Source: an uncultured Clostridia bacterium
GTDB lineage: Bacteria; Bacillota; Clostridia; Oscillospirales; Acutalibacteraceae
Direction of reading: 5' to 3'
DNA length: 64,000 nucleotides
NCBI GenBank assembly: GCA_947632385.1
Contig: CANRPD010000001.1
Coordinates: 48,718-112,717 of the forward strand
Positions 48,436 to 56,956 of the stretch are shown in pieces. The position numbers and the translations under genes are program-made. The notes below the pieces were generated by a model. That model saw only the letters and a program-made list of their open reading frames with translations. It made no database searches and had not been told where the DNA came from. Every line of letters begins with the position of its first letter. Position 1 is the stretch's first letter.

Positions 48436-49380
48436 GTGCGGATCTTGCTGATCGGCGAGGCCATGGGCCTCTTTATGGCGGAGGAAGCGGGGCCGTTGCG
48501 CTCGGTGCGGCGGTTTTCCGCGTCCATTGCCGGCGCGGAATACAACGTGGCGGTGGGCCTGGCCCGGCTGGGACACACGCCGGTGTACTGCACCCGCCTG
48601 GGGTTCGACCCGCTGGGGGAACGGATCCTGGACGGGCTGCGGGAAAACGGCATCGATACGGGGCTGGTGCAGCAGGCGGAAGGAGAACGCACGGGGCTGA
48701 TGCTCAAATCCTTCGCGCCGGAGGGGGACCCGGAGATCGCCTATTACCGGGAGGGCTCGGCTGCCTCGAAGCTCTCGACCCATGAGATCGACCGGCTGGA
48801 CCTGTACGGCGTGGAGCGGGCCCACCTGACGGGCATTTTCCCGGCCGTTTCCGAAAAGACTCTGGCCGCAGTGCGGCGGCTCATCCGCCGGTGCGAGAAC
48901 CTGGAGATCCCCTACTCCTTCGACCCCAACCTGCGGCCACAGCTTTGGCCCGACCGGAAGACGATGGTCTCCACCCTCAACAGCCTGGCCCAGGGCGCGG
49001 ACACCGTGCTGCCGGGGCTCCAGGAGGGGACGATCCTCACCGGAGAGACCACCCCCGAGGGCGTAGCGGCCTTCTACCACCGGATGGGCGTGCGCAACGT
49101 GGCGGTGAAGCTGGGCAAGGACGGCGCCTATTTTTCGCAGCAGGGCGGCATCTCCGGGTATTCTGCGGGGTTCCCGGTGGCCCAGATCGTGGACACGGTG
49201 GGCGCGGGAGACGGCTTTGCGGCGGGGGTCATCAGCGCCCTGGCCGAGGGCGAGACCCTGGAGGAAGCGGTGTTCCGGGGCAACGCCGTGGGAGCGGTGC
49301 AGGTGGCCCACAAGAGCGACAACGAGGGATTGCCCACCCGTCAGGAGCTGTCCCAGATTATTCTGGCGGGGACCGCCTGA
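48436..49380 (+). CDS. PfkB-family sugar kinase (2-keto-3-deoxygluconate kinase-like)
   Basis: A 314-residue ribokinase-fold protein. Features are IAGAEYNVAVGLARLG near the N-terminus, the KDG-kinase-like YYREGSAASKLS stretch and the catalytic VDTVGAGDGFAAG with anion hole and base aspartate. GTG at 48436 is seven bases from GAAGGAGG. It is 23 bases after manA, so likely co-transcribed. The sugar substrate is inferred only from similarity. Confidence 0.82.
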   Translation: MRILLIGEAMGLFMAEEAGPLRSVRRFSASIAGAEYNVAVGLARLGHTPVYCTRLGFDPLGERILDGLRENGIDTGLVQQAEGERTGLMLKSFAPEGDPEIAYYREGSAASKLSTHEIDRLDLYGVERAHLTGIFPAVSEKTLAAVRRLIRRCENLEIPYSFDPNLRPQLWPDRKTMVSTLNSLAQGADTVLPGLQEGTILTGETTPEGVAAFYHRMGVRNVAVKLGKDGAYFSQQGGISGYSAGFPVAQIVDTVGAGDGFAAGVISALAEGETLEEAVFRGNAVGAVQVAHKSDNEGLPTRQELSQIILAGTA

Positions 49381-49392
49381 AAAGGGCCACAC

Positions 49393-49417
49393 AAAAAGGG
49401 CCCCGGTGGGGGCCCTT
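49393..49417 (-). terminator. Terminator of cyclophilin gene
   Basis: Stem AAGGGCCCC / GGGGCCCTT with loop GGTG. On the minus strand it is followed by a T tract; on the plus strand it ends in GTGC and is weaker. It sits between converging genes. Confidence 0.7.
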
Positions 49418-49436
49418 GTGCAGGGATCTCTGCGGC

Positions 49437-49964
49437 TCAGCCGTGTTCGGGGCCGGTGACGGGGTCGGGATACTCCTGGCCGAAGGTCTCCACCGTGACA
49501 CGCTCCATGATCTGGTCCTCGTGGGGCCGGTCCGCCCGGTCCCGGGGCACGGAGACGATGGCCTGGGCCACCTCCATGCCCTGGATCACCTTGCCGAAGG
49601 CGGCGTACTGGCCGTCCAGATGGGGCGCGTCGGCCACCATGATGAAGAACTGGGAGCCGGCGCTGTTGGGCCGCATGGAGCGGGCCATGGACAGCACGCC
49701 GGTGGTATGTTTCAGGTCGTTTTGAAAGCCGTTGGCGGCGAATTCTCCCCGGATGCCGTAGCCGGGGCCGCCCATGCCGGTGCCTTCGGGGTCGCCGCCC
49801 TGGATCATGAACCCGGGGATGACCCGGTGGAAGATGGTGCCATCGTAGAAGCCGCGGCGGACCAGAGAAATGAAGTTGTTCACGGTGTTGGGGGCAATGT
49901 CGGGGTACAGCTCCGCCTGGATGACGCCCCGGGTGGTCTCGATGGTGACGATGGGATTTTGCAT
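49437..49964 (-). CDS. Peptidyl-prolyl cis-trans isomerase, cyclophilin type
   Basis: A 175-residue cytoplasmic cyclophilin. Active-site blocks FHRVIPGFMIQGGDP, GSQFFIM and AAFGKVIQGM are intact. It speeds proline isomerisation during protein folding. ATG at 49964 follows AGAGGAGG. Confidence 0.94.
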   Translation of the reverse strand: MQNPIVTIETTRGVIQAELYPDIAPNTVNNFISLVRRGFYDGTIFHRVIPGFMIQGGDPEGTGMGGPGYGIRGEFAANGFQNDLKHTTGVLSMARSMRPNSAGSQFFIMVADAPHLDGQYAAFGKVIQGMEVAQAIVSVPRDRADRPHEDQIMERVTVETFGQEYPDPVTGPEHG

Positions 49965-50086
49965 GGAAATTCCTCCTCTTTTGGGTTGGGATGGGGACTG
50001 CATGGAGCTATTGTACAACAAAATCGGCGGGAAATCTTCCTTTTCCGAGAAATTTAAGAAAAAATTTACAGTTGGGAGGCGACGGG

Positions 50087-50854
50087 ATGAAATTGGTCTC
50101 GTGGAACGTCAACGGGCTGCGCGCCTGCATGACCAAGGGATTTGAGGCGTTCCTGGCCCAGGAGACCCCGGATGTGCTGTGCCTGCAGGAGACCAAGCTC
50201 CAGGCGGGGCAGACGGATCTGGTTTTTCCCGGGTACCGGTGCTGGTGGAACTGTGCCGTGAGCCGCAAGGGGTATTCCGGCACGGCGCTGTTGACCCGGC
50301 GGGAACCGTTGGGGGTGCAGATGGGCATGGGCGCGCCCGAATTTGACCAGGAGGGCCGGGTGATCGCCGCGGAATTTGCGGAGTTCATTTTGGTGACGGT
50401 GTACACGCCCAACGCCCAGCGGGAGCTGGCCCGGATCGATTTCCGCATGGCCTTTGAGGACGCTTTCCGGGCGTATCTGAAGCAGCTGCGGGCAAAAAAG
50501 CCGGTGGTGGTGTGCGGCGACATGAACGTGGCGCACCGGGCCATCGATCTGAAAAACCCCAAGAGCAACGTGGGCAACGCGGGCTTTTCCTATGAGGAAC
50601 GGGGGAAATTCGCCGAGCTGCTGGCCGTGGGCTTTGTGGACAGCTTCCGCTTCTTTTACCCGGACCGGACGGGGGCGTACTCCTGGTGGAGCTACATGGG
50701 GAACGCCCGGGAGAACAACACCGGGTGGCGGATCGACTACTTTTTGGCGGACGAGCGGCTGCGACCCGCCCTGGAGGACAGCAGGATCCTGGACCGGGTG
50801 CTGGGGAGCGACCACTGCCCGGTGGTGCTGGAGATGAAGGAGGAACACGCATGA
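50087..50854 (+). CDS. xth: Exodeoxyribonuclease III / AP endonuclease
   Basis: A 255-residue base-excision repair enzyme that cuts at abasic sites. Family blocks: SWNVNGLRA, CLQETKL, GDMNVAH, WRIDYFL and the catalytic SDHCPV. ATG at 50087 follows TTGGGAGG. Its stop overlaps the sirtuin start (ATGA). Confidence 0.94.
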   Translation: MKLVSWNVNGLRACMTKGFEAFLAQETPDVLCLQETKLQAGQTDLVFPGYRCWWNCAVSRKGYSGTALLTRREPLGVQMGMGAPEFDQEGRVIAAEFAEFILVTVYTPNAQRELARIDFRMAFEDAFRAYLKQLRAKKPVVVCGDMNVAHRAIDLKNPKSNVGNAGFSYEERGKFAELLAVGFVDSFRFFYPDRTGAYSWWSYMGNARENNTGWRIDYFLADERLRPALEDSRILDRVLGSDHCPVVLEMKEEHA

Positions 50855-51582
50855 CGGACTTGGGACAGCTGCGGCAGTGGGTGGATGAGAGCCGGCACAC
50901 GGTGTTTTTGGGCGGAGCCGGGGTCTCCACCGCCAGCGGGATCCCCGATTTCCGCAGCGCCCACGGGCTCTACATGGAAAAAAAGCAGGGCATCTCCTAT
51001 GAGGAAATGCTCTCTCACGACTATCTGGAGGACCATCCCGCGGAGTTTTACGATTTTCTCCGGAACGTGATGCTCTACCCGGACGCAAAGCCCAACCGGG
51101 CCCACTATGCCCTGGCTCGGCTGGAGCAGGAAGGCAAGCTGGAGGCGGTGATCACCCAGAACATCGACGGGCTGCACCAGCTGGCGGGCAGCAAAAACGT
51201 CATCGAGCTGCACGGCAACGAGAACCGCTATTTCTGCCGTTCCTGCGGCAAGCAGTACGACATGCGGGTGGTCACCGAAAGCACCGGAGAACCGCGGTGC
51301 ACCTGCGGGGGCCGGATCCGGCCGGATGTGGTGCTCTACGGCGAGACACTGGACCAGGAGGACCTGTACCGGGCGGTCCAGCTGGCGGCCCGCTGCGACC
51401 TGATGCTGGTGGCGGGGACCTCCCTGGTGGTGTATCCGGTGGCGGGACTGGTGAACTATCTGTCCCGCAAGGCGCGGCTGGTGATCCTCAACCGGGACGA
51501 GACGCCCTATGACTCCCGGGCCGATCTGCTGTTCCGGGGGGACCTGACCCAGGTCTTGGGGGAGCTGGCAGGCGTCGAATAG
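50851..51582 (+). CDS. NAD-dependent protein deacetylase, sirtuin family
   Basis: A 243-residue sirtuin. NAD-binding [15 protein letters not shown], catalytic QNIDGLH and the histidine in ELHGN are present. A zinc ribbon follows (CRSCG and CTCGG pairs). It removes acyl groups from lysines using NAD+. The start has AAGGAGG and overlaps the exoIII stop. Confidence 0.94.
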   Translation: MTDLGQLRQWVDESRHTVFLGGAGVSTASGIPDFRSAHGLYMEKKQGISYEEMLSHDYLEDHPAEFYDFLRNVMLYPDAKPNRAHYALARLEQEGKLEAVITQNIDGLHQLAGSKNVIELHGNENRYFCRSCGKQYDMRVVTESTGEPRCTCGGRIRPDVVLYGETLDQEDLYRAVQLAARCDLMLVAGTSLVVYPVAGLVNYLSRKARLVILNRDETPYDSRADLLFRGDLTQVLGELAGVE

Positions 51583-51590
51583 GGACAAGA

Positions 51591-51617
51591 AAAAAAGGCC
51601 GGGGCGACCGGCCTTTT
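51591..51617. terminator. Bidirectional terminator between sirtuin and flippase genes
   Basis: Stem AAAAGGCCGG / CCGGCCTTTT with loop GGCGA, flanked by A and T tracts on both sides, between converging genes. Confidence 0.88.
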
Positions 51618-51618
51618 G

Positions 51619-52896
51619 TCAGCGAGGGGAGTCCGGGCCGCCTTCTCGGATGAGGCGGCGGTTTTTCACGATGACCACGATGCGGTAGGAGAGGGTGGCC
51701 AGCTCCGTAAGGGTGGCCAGCAGGCACAGAGAGACCAGGTGCAGGCCGACGGTCCAGTGGCACACGGCCGCCCCGGCCAGGTACACGCCGGTGCCGAAGA
51801 TCACCGACCAGTTGGCGTGGCGGGAGAGCCCCATGGCGCCCAAGGTGGGAAAGCCCAGGATGTAGTTGGGGTAGGTCAGGGCAGCGACGGGCAGCAGCAG
51901 CCGCAGCGGCAGCACCACCTGTTCGCCCTCCGGGCCCAGCCACAGCACCAGCAGGGGTTTTGCCAGCACGAAGACCCCGGTGCAGCCCAGCAGAATGACG
52001 GGATACACGAACAGCAGCGCCTGTTTGATCACTCCGAAATTGCGGTGCTTCATCATGTGGGGATAGATGCTGTCCGCGATGGGGGACATGCCGTTGCGCG
52101 CCGCAGCGATGATCTTGTCGGCGTTGGTGAACAGGCCCACGGTGGCGGGGCCGGCCACCTGGTTGAGGATCACCCCGTTCAGGTTGACGTTGACCGCCTC
52201 GGCGGCTTTGGAGAAAAAGAACTGGGCGGACGTTTTGATCTCCTCCCAGACCTGAGAGAAGCGCACCCGGCAGAAGCGGACCCCAATCTTGGTGTACAGG
52301 TGCCGGTAGACCAGCAGCAGGGCGCCCAAATGGCCCACTACCATGAAGAAGGGGACCATCCAGTAGTCCTGGGGGCTGTGGATGAACACGAAGATCATCA
52401 CCGTGGCAAAGAGCTTGATGCTGACCGCCCGCACCGTGATGGCAGCCATCTGCTCCAGGCCCCGGTACATGAAGTCCGGCAGCAGGGACAGGGCCACGGT
52501 GGACAGCAGGTAGAGGCTGTATGCCAGCAGGATCCGGCCGTCCCCCAGGCCGGGGGCGATGATGACAAACAGGATGGCAAAGGACAGGAGAGAAAACAGA
52601 CACTTGGCCAGCACCACACAGGTGAGGATCCGGTCGAGATAGGCCTTGTCCTCCCGGTGCTGAGCAATCTTGGCCGTGGCGGACATGACGAAGCCAAAGT
52701 CGATGAGGATCTGGAAAAAATTCACGGTGTACTGCGCCGCACCCAGGATCCCCACCGCCTCCATGCCCATGACCCGGACCTGATATCCCTGGGTGAGCAG
52801 ACCCAGAGCTAGGGTGGAAAACTGCAGGATGTACAGCAGGATGGTGTTTTCGACCAGGCTGCTCCGCCGCAGGCCCAGCTTCTCCCAAATGCGCAT
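51619..52896 (-). CDS. Wzx-like polysaccharide flippase (MATE/MVF-fold)
   Basis: A 425-residue protein with about 12 predicted helices, of the O-antigen/teichoic-acid flippase group. The N-terminal SSLVENTILLYILQFSTLALGLLTQGYQVRVMG layout and the central FFFSKAAEAVNVNLNGVILN segment are characteristic. It would move lipid-linked oligosaccharide outward. No polymer synthesis genes are adjacent. ATG follows GAGGAGA, and a promoter lies just upstream. Confidence 0.85.
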   Translation of the reverse strand: MRIWEKLGLRRSSLVENTILLYILQFSTLALGLLTQGYQVRVMGMEAVGILGAAQYTVNFFQILIDFGFVMSATAKIAQHREDKAYLDRILTCVVLAKCLFSLLSFAILFVIIAPGLGDGRILLAYSLYLLSTVALSLLPDFMYRGLEQMAAITVRAVSIKLFATVMIFVFIHSPQDYWMVPFFMVVGHLGALLLVYRHLYTKIGVRFCRVRFSQVWEEIKTSAQFFFSKAAEAVNVNLNGVILNQVAGPATVGLFTNADKIIAAARNGMSPIADSIYPHMMKHRNFGVIKQALLFVYPVILLGCTGVFVLAKPLLVLWLGPEGEQVVLPLRLLLPVAALTYPNYILGFPTLGAMGLSRHANWSVIFGTGVYLAGAAVCHWTVGLHLVSLCLLATLTELATLSYRIVVIVKNRRLIREGGPDSPR

Positions 52897-52934
52897 AAAT
52901 GTCTCCTCGGGTGAGATTTGTTTAACGAAAAGCT

Positions 52935-52963
52935 ATTGTACCACAAAAAGCAGGGCTTGTAAA
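52935..52963 (-). promoter_or_regulatory. Promoter of flippase gene
   Basis: Minus strand: TTTACA, 17 bases ending TTTGTGG, then TACAAT. Confidence 0.7.
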
Positions 52964-52969
52964 GCGCCC

Positions 52970-54139
52970 TCAGCCGAAGACCCGCCGGCTGTTGTCCACC
53001 CGGAGGAACAGGGTCAGCCCGGCACCCAGGGCCGTGAGCCCGGAAAACAGTAGGAACACCGACCGCACGCCGGCGGCATCTGCCAGGGGACCGCTGATGT
53101 TTTGCATCAGAATGCTGCCCAGGCTGTTCACGGTGTTGACGATGCTGATGCCCGTGGTGGTGAGTTCGGGCCGGATCAAGTTCCGAACGATCTTCAGGAT
53201 GATCATCATGAACAGGGTGGAGGCGATGGCCTTGAGCAGGACCATGGCTAGGATCACGGCCCAGGCCCAGGGCAGCAGGGCATAGCACAGGTACTGGATC
53301 AGGGCGATGCCGGAGGCGGTGAGCAGGAGGGCCTTGCCCGAGAAACGGTCCATGAACCGGTGGGAAAATAGGATCAGGGGGATCTCGGCCAAGGTGCTGA
53401 AAAACAGCACGGAGCCCACCGCACCGGTGGAAACGCCCAGGCTGCGCAGCAGCAGGGGCGCGTAGCTCATGTTGGCGCCGGAGCAGCCATAGAGGAAGAG
53501 CATGATGACTAGATACAGCAGGAACCGGGGCTCCCGGAGAAAAGACGACAGCGGGACCTTGGGTCCGGGGCCGCCCTCCTTTTCATCGGGGAGGGGTTCT
53601 TCCGTGCCCAGATAGCCTGCAACGGCCACCAGGGCGGTGAGGCCCACCAGAGCAAACAGGACCCATCCGGAAAAGTGCTGGATGAGCAGGGCGGCTGCCT
53701 GGGCCCCGGCGGCATAGCCAAACGTGCCCCAAATGCGCAGCACGCCGTAGCGGAATTTCCCGGAGGTGGCCAAGCGCTCGGAGACCGGCATCACGGCGTT
53801 CATCATGGACATGACCAGGCCGTTGAGCACAAACAGGGCCCAGACCTGCCGGGTGCAGGCGAAAGCCACGGCAAACAGCGCCATGAGGACGAGTTGGATG
53901 CAGTTGATGAGCCGGTGCCTGCCGGTGCGGTCGCAGAGGATACCGGTGAGGGGCACGATGGGCAGGGAAAACAGGTTGGCAGAGGACACGATGAACGACA
54001 TCTCGGTGGCTGTTTTTCCCAGACCGGTGAGGTACACCGACAGCACAGAGCTGTAGGAAGACATGGAAAAGTACAGAAAGAAGTAGAGCAGTACATACAT
54101 GCTGTATCTGCCCCGCAAACGACGGGCGACAGTTCCCAT
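52970..54139 (-). CDS. MFS transporter (LacY/nucleoside-symporter-like)
   Basis: A 389-residue, 12-helix carrier. The helix 2-3 loop motif appears as GILCDRTGRHRLI. The central loop holds an acidic stretch (PDEKEGG). Overall it looks like the sugar/nucleoside proton symporter branch of MFS, but the substrate cannot be named. ATG follows GGGAGG. Confidence 0.82.
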   Translation of the reverse strand: MGTVARRLRGRYSMYVLLYFFLYFSMSSYSSVLSVYLTGLGKTATEMSFIVSSANLFSLPIVPLTGILCDRTGRHRLINCIQLVLMALFAVAFACTRQVWALFVLNGLVMSMMNAVMPVSERLATSGKFRYGVLRIWGTFGYAAGAQAAALLIQHFSGWVLFALVGLTALVAVAGYLGTEEPLPDEKEGGPGPKVPLSSFLREPRFLLYLVIMLFLYGCSGANMSYAPLLLRSLGVSTGAVGSVLFFSTLAEIPLILFSHRFMDRFSGKALLLTASGIALIQYLCYALLPWAWAVILAMVLLKAIASTLFMMIILKIVRNLIRPELTTTGISIVNTVNSLGSILMQNISGPLADAAGVRSVFLLFSGLTALGAGLTLFLRVDNSRRVFG

Positions 54140-54169
54140 AGCAAGGCCTCCCTGATTCTGTCTGGTTTC

Positions 54170-54198
54170 ATCTTACCCCCGAATGTTCGGTTCGTCAA
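54170..54198 (-). promoter_or_regulatory. Promoter of MFS transporter
   Basis: Minus strand: TTGACG, 17 bases, TAAGAT, about 30 bases before the start. Confidence 0.6.
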
Positions 54199-54258
54199 GA
54201 GCTTTTGGGGAACATATCCGGGCCTTTTCCCACCATATACTGGACCGAGGTGGTTCCC

Positions 54259-55146
54259 ATGGGGAAAAGGAAACGAGGGCTATATCTGCTGCTTCGGCTC
54301 AACCGGTGGACGCTGGCGCTGGCAGGAGGACTGTGCGCGGCGGCGCTGCTGTTGGTGACGGTCCAGGCTGCGGCCGCACCGGAGGAGAGCGTGGCCGTTC
54401 CGGCGGTGATGTACCATGCGGTGCTCCAGGACACGAGCCGTCACGGGCGGTATACCGTGTCGCCCCAGGAATTTGAAAGTGACCTTCAGTATTTGACGAG
54501 CCACGGATACACGACGGTCGTGATGGCGGACCTCATCGCGTACACCCAGGGGGGCACGCTGCCCGAGAAGCCGGTGCTCATCACCTTTGACGACGGGTAT
54601 TATAACAACTACGTCTACGCGTATCCCATCGCCCAGCAAATGGGCTGCCGGTTCGTGCTCTCCCCGGTGGGGATTTGGGCGGATCAGTACACCGAGACTG
54701 GGGAGGAAAACGCCTATTATTCGCACATCGTCTGGGAGAAGCTCCGGAAAATGGCCGATTCCGGCACGGTGGAGCTGCAAAATCACAGCTACGATCTGCA
54801 TCAGACCGGCAAAGGGCGGTCCGGCGCCAAGCCTTTGCCCGGCGAGGACCCGGGGGCGTATGAGGCTCTTTTGACGGCGGACCTGACCCGTGCGCAGGAA
54901 GACTTCACCGGCCACGGGTGCCCGGCGCCCACCACGTTCGTGTACCCCTACGGCGCCTATGCCCCTTCCACCCAGGAGATCGTGCGGAAGCTGGGGTTTG
55001 CGGCCACGCTCACCTGCGAGGAGAAGATCGCCCGGATCACCCGGGATCCGGAGAGCCTGTACGGGATCGGACGGTTTTTGCGGCCGTCCGGGCTCTCCAG
55101 CCAAGCGTTCTTTGAAAACCGCATGAAGCTGGGACAGGAGGAGTAG
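54259..55146 (+). CDS. Polysaccharide deacetylase (NodB domain)
   Basis: A 295-residue exported or membrane-anchored protein. One hydrophobic helix (residues ~18-38) precedes a NodB homology domain with VMYHAV, the metal/catalytic aspartates in LITFDDGYYNN, the histidine pair in NHSYDLH and FVYPYGAY. It probably removes acetyl groups from peptidoglycan or another surface glycan. ATG at 54259 follows GAGGTGG. It has a one-base gap to the next gene. Confidence 0.88.
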   Translation: MGKRKRGLYLLLRLNRWTLALAGGLCAAALLLVTVQAAAAPEESVAVPAVMYHAVLQDTSRHGRYTVSPQEFESDLQYLTSHGYTTVVMADLIAYTQGGTLPEKPVLITFDDGYYNNYVYAYPIAQQMGCRFVLSPVGIWADQYTETGEENAYYSHIVWEKLRKMADSGTVELQNHSYDLHQTGKGRSGAKPLPGEDPGAYEALLTADLTRAQEDFTGHGCPAPTTFVYPYGAYAPSTQEIVRKLGFAATLTCEEKIARITRDPESLYGIGRFLRPSGLSSQAFFENRMKLGQEE

Positions 55147-55147
55147 G

Positions 55148-56602
55148 ATGCTGGAGCGGATCTGTTCCCTGCTGTGGGGCTGGCATGTACTGCTGCTGAT
55201 CCTGGCAGCAGGGGTGTTTTTCACCTTCTCTACCGGCTTTTTTCAGGTGCGGCACATGGGGCGATGGCTGCGAAGTGCCTGGCCGGACCGCGCCCGGAAA
55301 GGCGGGATCAGCGGGTTTCAGGCGCTGACAACTGCCTTGGGGGGATCCATCGGCACCGGGAATATCGTGGGAGTGGCGGTGGCCCTCACGGCAGGCGGGC
55401 CGGGAGCGCTGTTTTGGATGTGGATATCCTCCTTTTTCGGCATGATGACCGTCTTTGCGGAAAATCTTTTGGCAGCCCGGCACCGGGAGGCTCCGGGGAC
55501 CCTGGGGACGATCTGCGGCGTCGCCAAGGGGTTGGGCGCTGTGTATGCGGTGGGCTGCTGTTTGTCCTCGTTGGGCATGGGCAACATGGCGCAGACCCAT
55601 GCCGCTGCCCGTGCGCTGGAGGATCTGGGGGTGCCGCTGTGGGCGGTATGCGGCGGGCTGTCCTGTCTGGTGCTGGCGGTGGCCTGGGGCGGGCTGCACC
55701 GGGCGGTGCAGTTCACCGAGAAGCTGGTCCCCCTCATGACCGTGCTGTTCTTTGGGGCTTCACTGGGGGTGCTGTGGGTGGAACGGGCCCGCCTGCCTGC
55801 TGCGGCGGCTTCCGTCTTTCAGGGGGCCTTGTCTCTGCGGGCGGGCGCCGGCGGGGCAGCAGGCGCCTTGCTGGCGCTGCGGACGGGAGTCTCCCGGGGC
55901 GTGTTCACCAACGAGGCGGGTCTGGGGAGTTCCGCCTTTGCCTATGGGGAGGTCCGGGATAAGACCCCGGTGGAGCTGGGCTGCATGGGGATCTTCCAGG
56001 TCTTTTTGGATACGCTGGTGATGTGCACCGTTACGGGACTGTGCCTTTTGTGCTGCCGTTCGTCCGGGCTGGAGGGCGCCGAATGGACGTTTTTCGCCTA
56101 TGAACGGGCCTTGGGACCCGCAGGCGGTGCGGCGGTGTCCCTGTGCACGGCGCTGTTCGCCGTGGCGACGGTGTCTGCGTGGTGCTGCTACGGCCGGGAA
56201 GGGCTGCTGTTCCTCACCAGAGGCCGGGGAAAACGGGTCTACGCGGTGGTGGCGGCGGTGGCTGCCGGGGCGGGCTGTCTGCTGCCCTTGGACGCGGTCT
56301 TTCGGTTTGGCGATGCCATGAACGGCCTGATGGCCGTGCCCAATGTGACAGCCTTGTTCTGCTGTGCGGGGGAGGTCCGGCGGGCGGTGCGGGAGCAGGA
56401 GCGCAGCTGGAAAGAGGACATCGCTTTTTCACGAAAACAACTGGATTTTTCCCCGCCGGTATGTTACAATAACAAGAGAGAGCAAGATCCCGTCTCGAGG
56501 CAGCGGTTCCAGCCGGCCCATTTGCCGGGATCTGACCCAAAGACACATTCCTTGAACCTGCAAACGCCGTCTGGACGGATCCGGCGGCGAGACATCCAAT
56601 GA
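55148..56602 (+). CDS. Alanine/glycine:cation symporter (AGCS family)
   Basis: A 484-residue amino-acid carrier. GISGFQALTTALGGSIGTGNIVGVA and the TNEAGLGSSA block identify AGCS, which usually takes up alanine or glycine with sodium. Residues ~418-484 are a polar tail (FSRKQLDFSPPVC onward) that looks non-homologous and runs through the darA promoter to just before darA. The true C-terminus may have been extended by loss of a stop. The start lies one base after the deacetylase stop with GGAGGAGTAGG upstream. Confidence 0.87.
   Translation: MLERICSLLWGWHVLLLILAAGVFFTFSTGFFQVRHMGRWLRSAWPDRARKGGISGFQALTTALGGSIGTGNIVGVAVALTAGGPGALFWMWISSFFGMMTVFAENLLAARHREAPGTLGTICGVAKGLGAVYAVGCCLSSLGMGNMAQTHAAARALEDLGVPLWAVCGGLSCLVLAVAWGGLHRAVQFTEKLVPLMTVLFFGASLGVLWVERARLPAAAASVFQGALSLRAGAGGAAGALLALRTGVSRGVFTNEAGLGSSAFAYGEVRDKTPVELGCMGIFQVFLDTLVMCTVTGLCLLCCRSSGLEGAEWTFFAYERALGPAGGAAVSLCTALFAVATVSAWCCYGREGLLFLTRGRGKRVYAVVAAVAAGAGCLLPLDAVFRFGDAMNGLMAVPNVTALFCCAGEVRRAVREQERSWKEDIAFSRKQLDFSPPVCYNNKREQDPVSRQRFQPAHLPGSDPKTHSLNLQTPSGRIRRRDIQ
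56442..56470 (+). promoter_or_regulatory. Probable promoter of darA, inside AGCS tail
   Basis: TGGATT, 17 bases, TACAAT with an extended TGT before the -10. The -35 is weak. It overlaps the coding tail of the symporter. Confidence 0.5.
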
Positions 56603-56623
56603 TTTGAGAAAGGAAACGAACCC

Positions 56624-56956
56624 ATGAAACTGATCCTGGCTATTGTGAGCAACGACGACAGCGGCGCGGTGTCCTCTGCGCTGACCAGGGAAGGATATCC
56701 TGTGACGAAGCTGGCTACCACCGGCGGTTTCCTGATGGCAGGCAATACCACCTTTATTTCCGGTGTGGACGATGAGCGGGTGGATGGGGTGATCTCCATC
56801 ATCTCCAAATATTCCAGCCGCCGGACACAGGTGGTCCCCAGCAGCTCCACCGCTTCTTCTGCGGATATGAGCATGTATTCCTCCTACCCGGTGGAGGTCA
56901 CGGTGGGCGGCTCCACGATCTTCGTACTGAACGTGGACCGCTATGAAAAGGTGTGA
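56624..56956 (+). CDS. darA: Cyclic-di-AMP receptor, PII-like (DarA/PstA)
   Basis: A 110-residue PII-like protein that binds c-di-AMP. The family blocks KLILAIVSNDD, VTKLATTGGFLMAGNTTFISGV and the C-terminal GGSTIFVLNVDRYEKV are intact. In Bacillus and relatives it sits beside holB and ricT, as here. Its downstream target is unknown. The start follows AGAAAGGA. Confidence 0.95.
   Translation: MKLILAIVSNDDSGAVSSALTREGYPVTKLATTGGFLMAGNTTFISGVDDERVDGVISIISKYSSRRTQVVPSSSTASSADMSMYSSYPVEVTVGGSTIFVLNVDRYEKV

Noticed and set aside
49965..50086. Promoter for the cyclophilin gene (TACAAT on the minus strand near 50010)
   Set aside because: The -10 is plausible but no acceptable -35 lies at 16-18 bases, so it was left out.
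54236..54241. TATACT as the -10 box of the polysaccharide deacetylase gene
   Set aside because: It would leave almost no leader before the ATG and has no recognisable -35 at 17 bases, so it was not listed.
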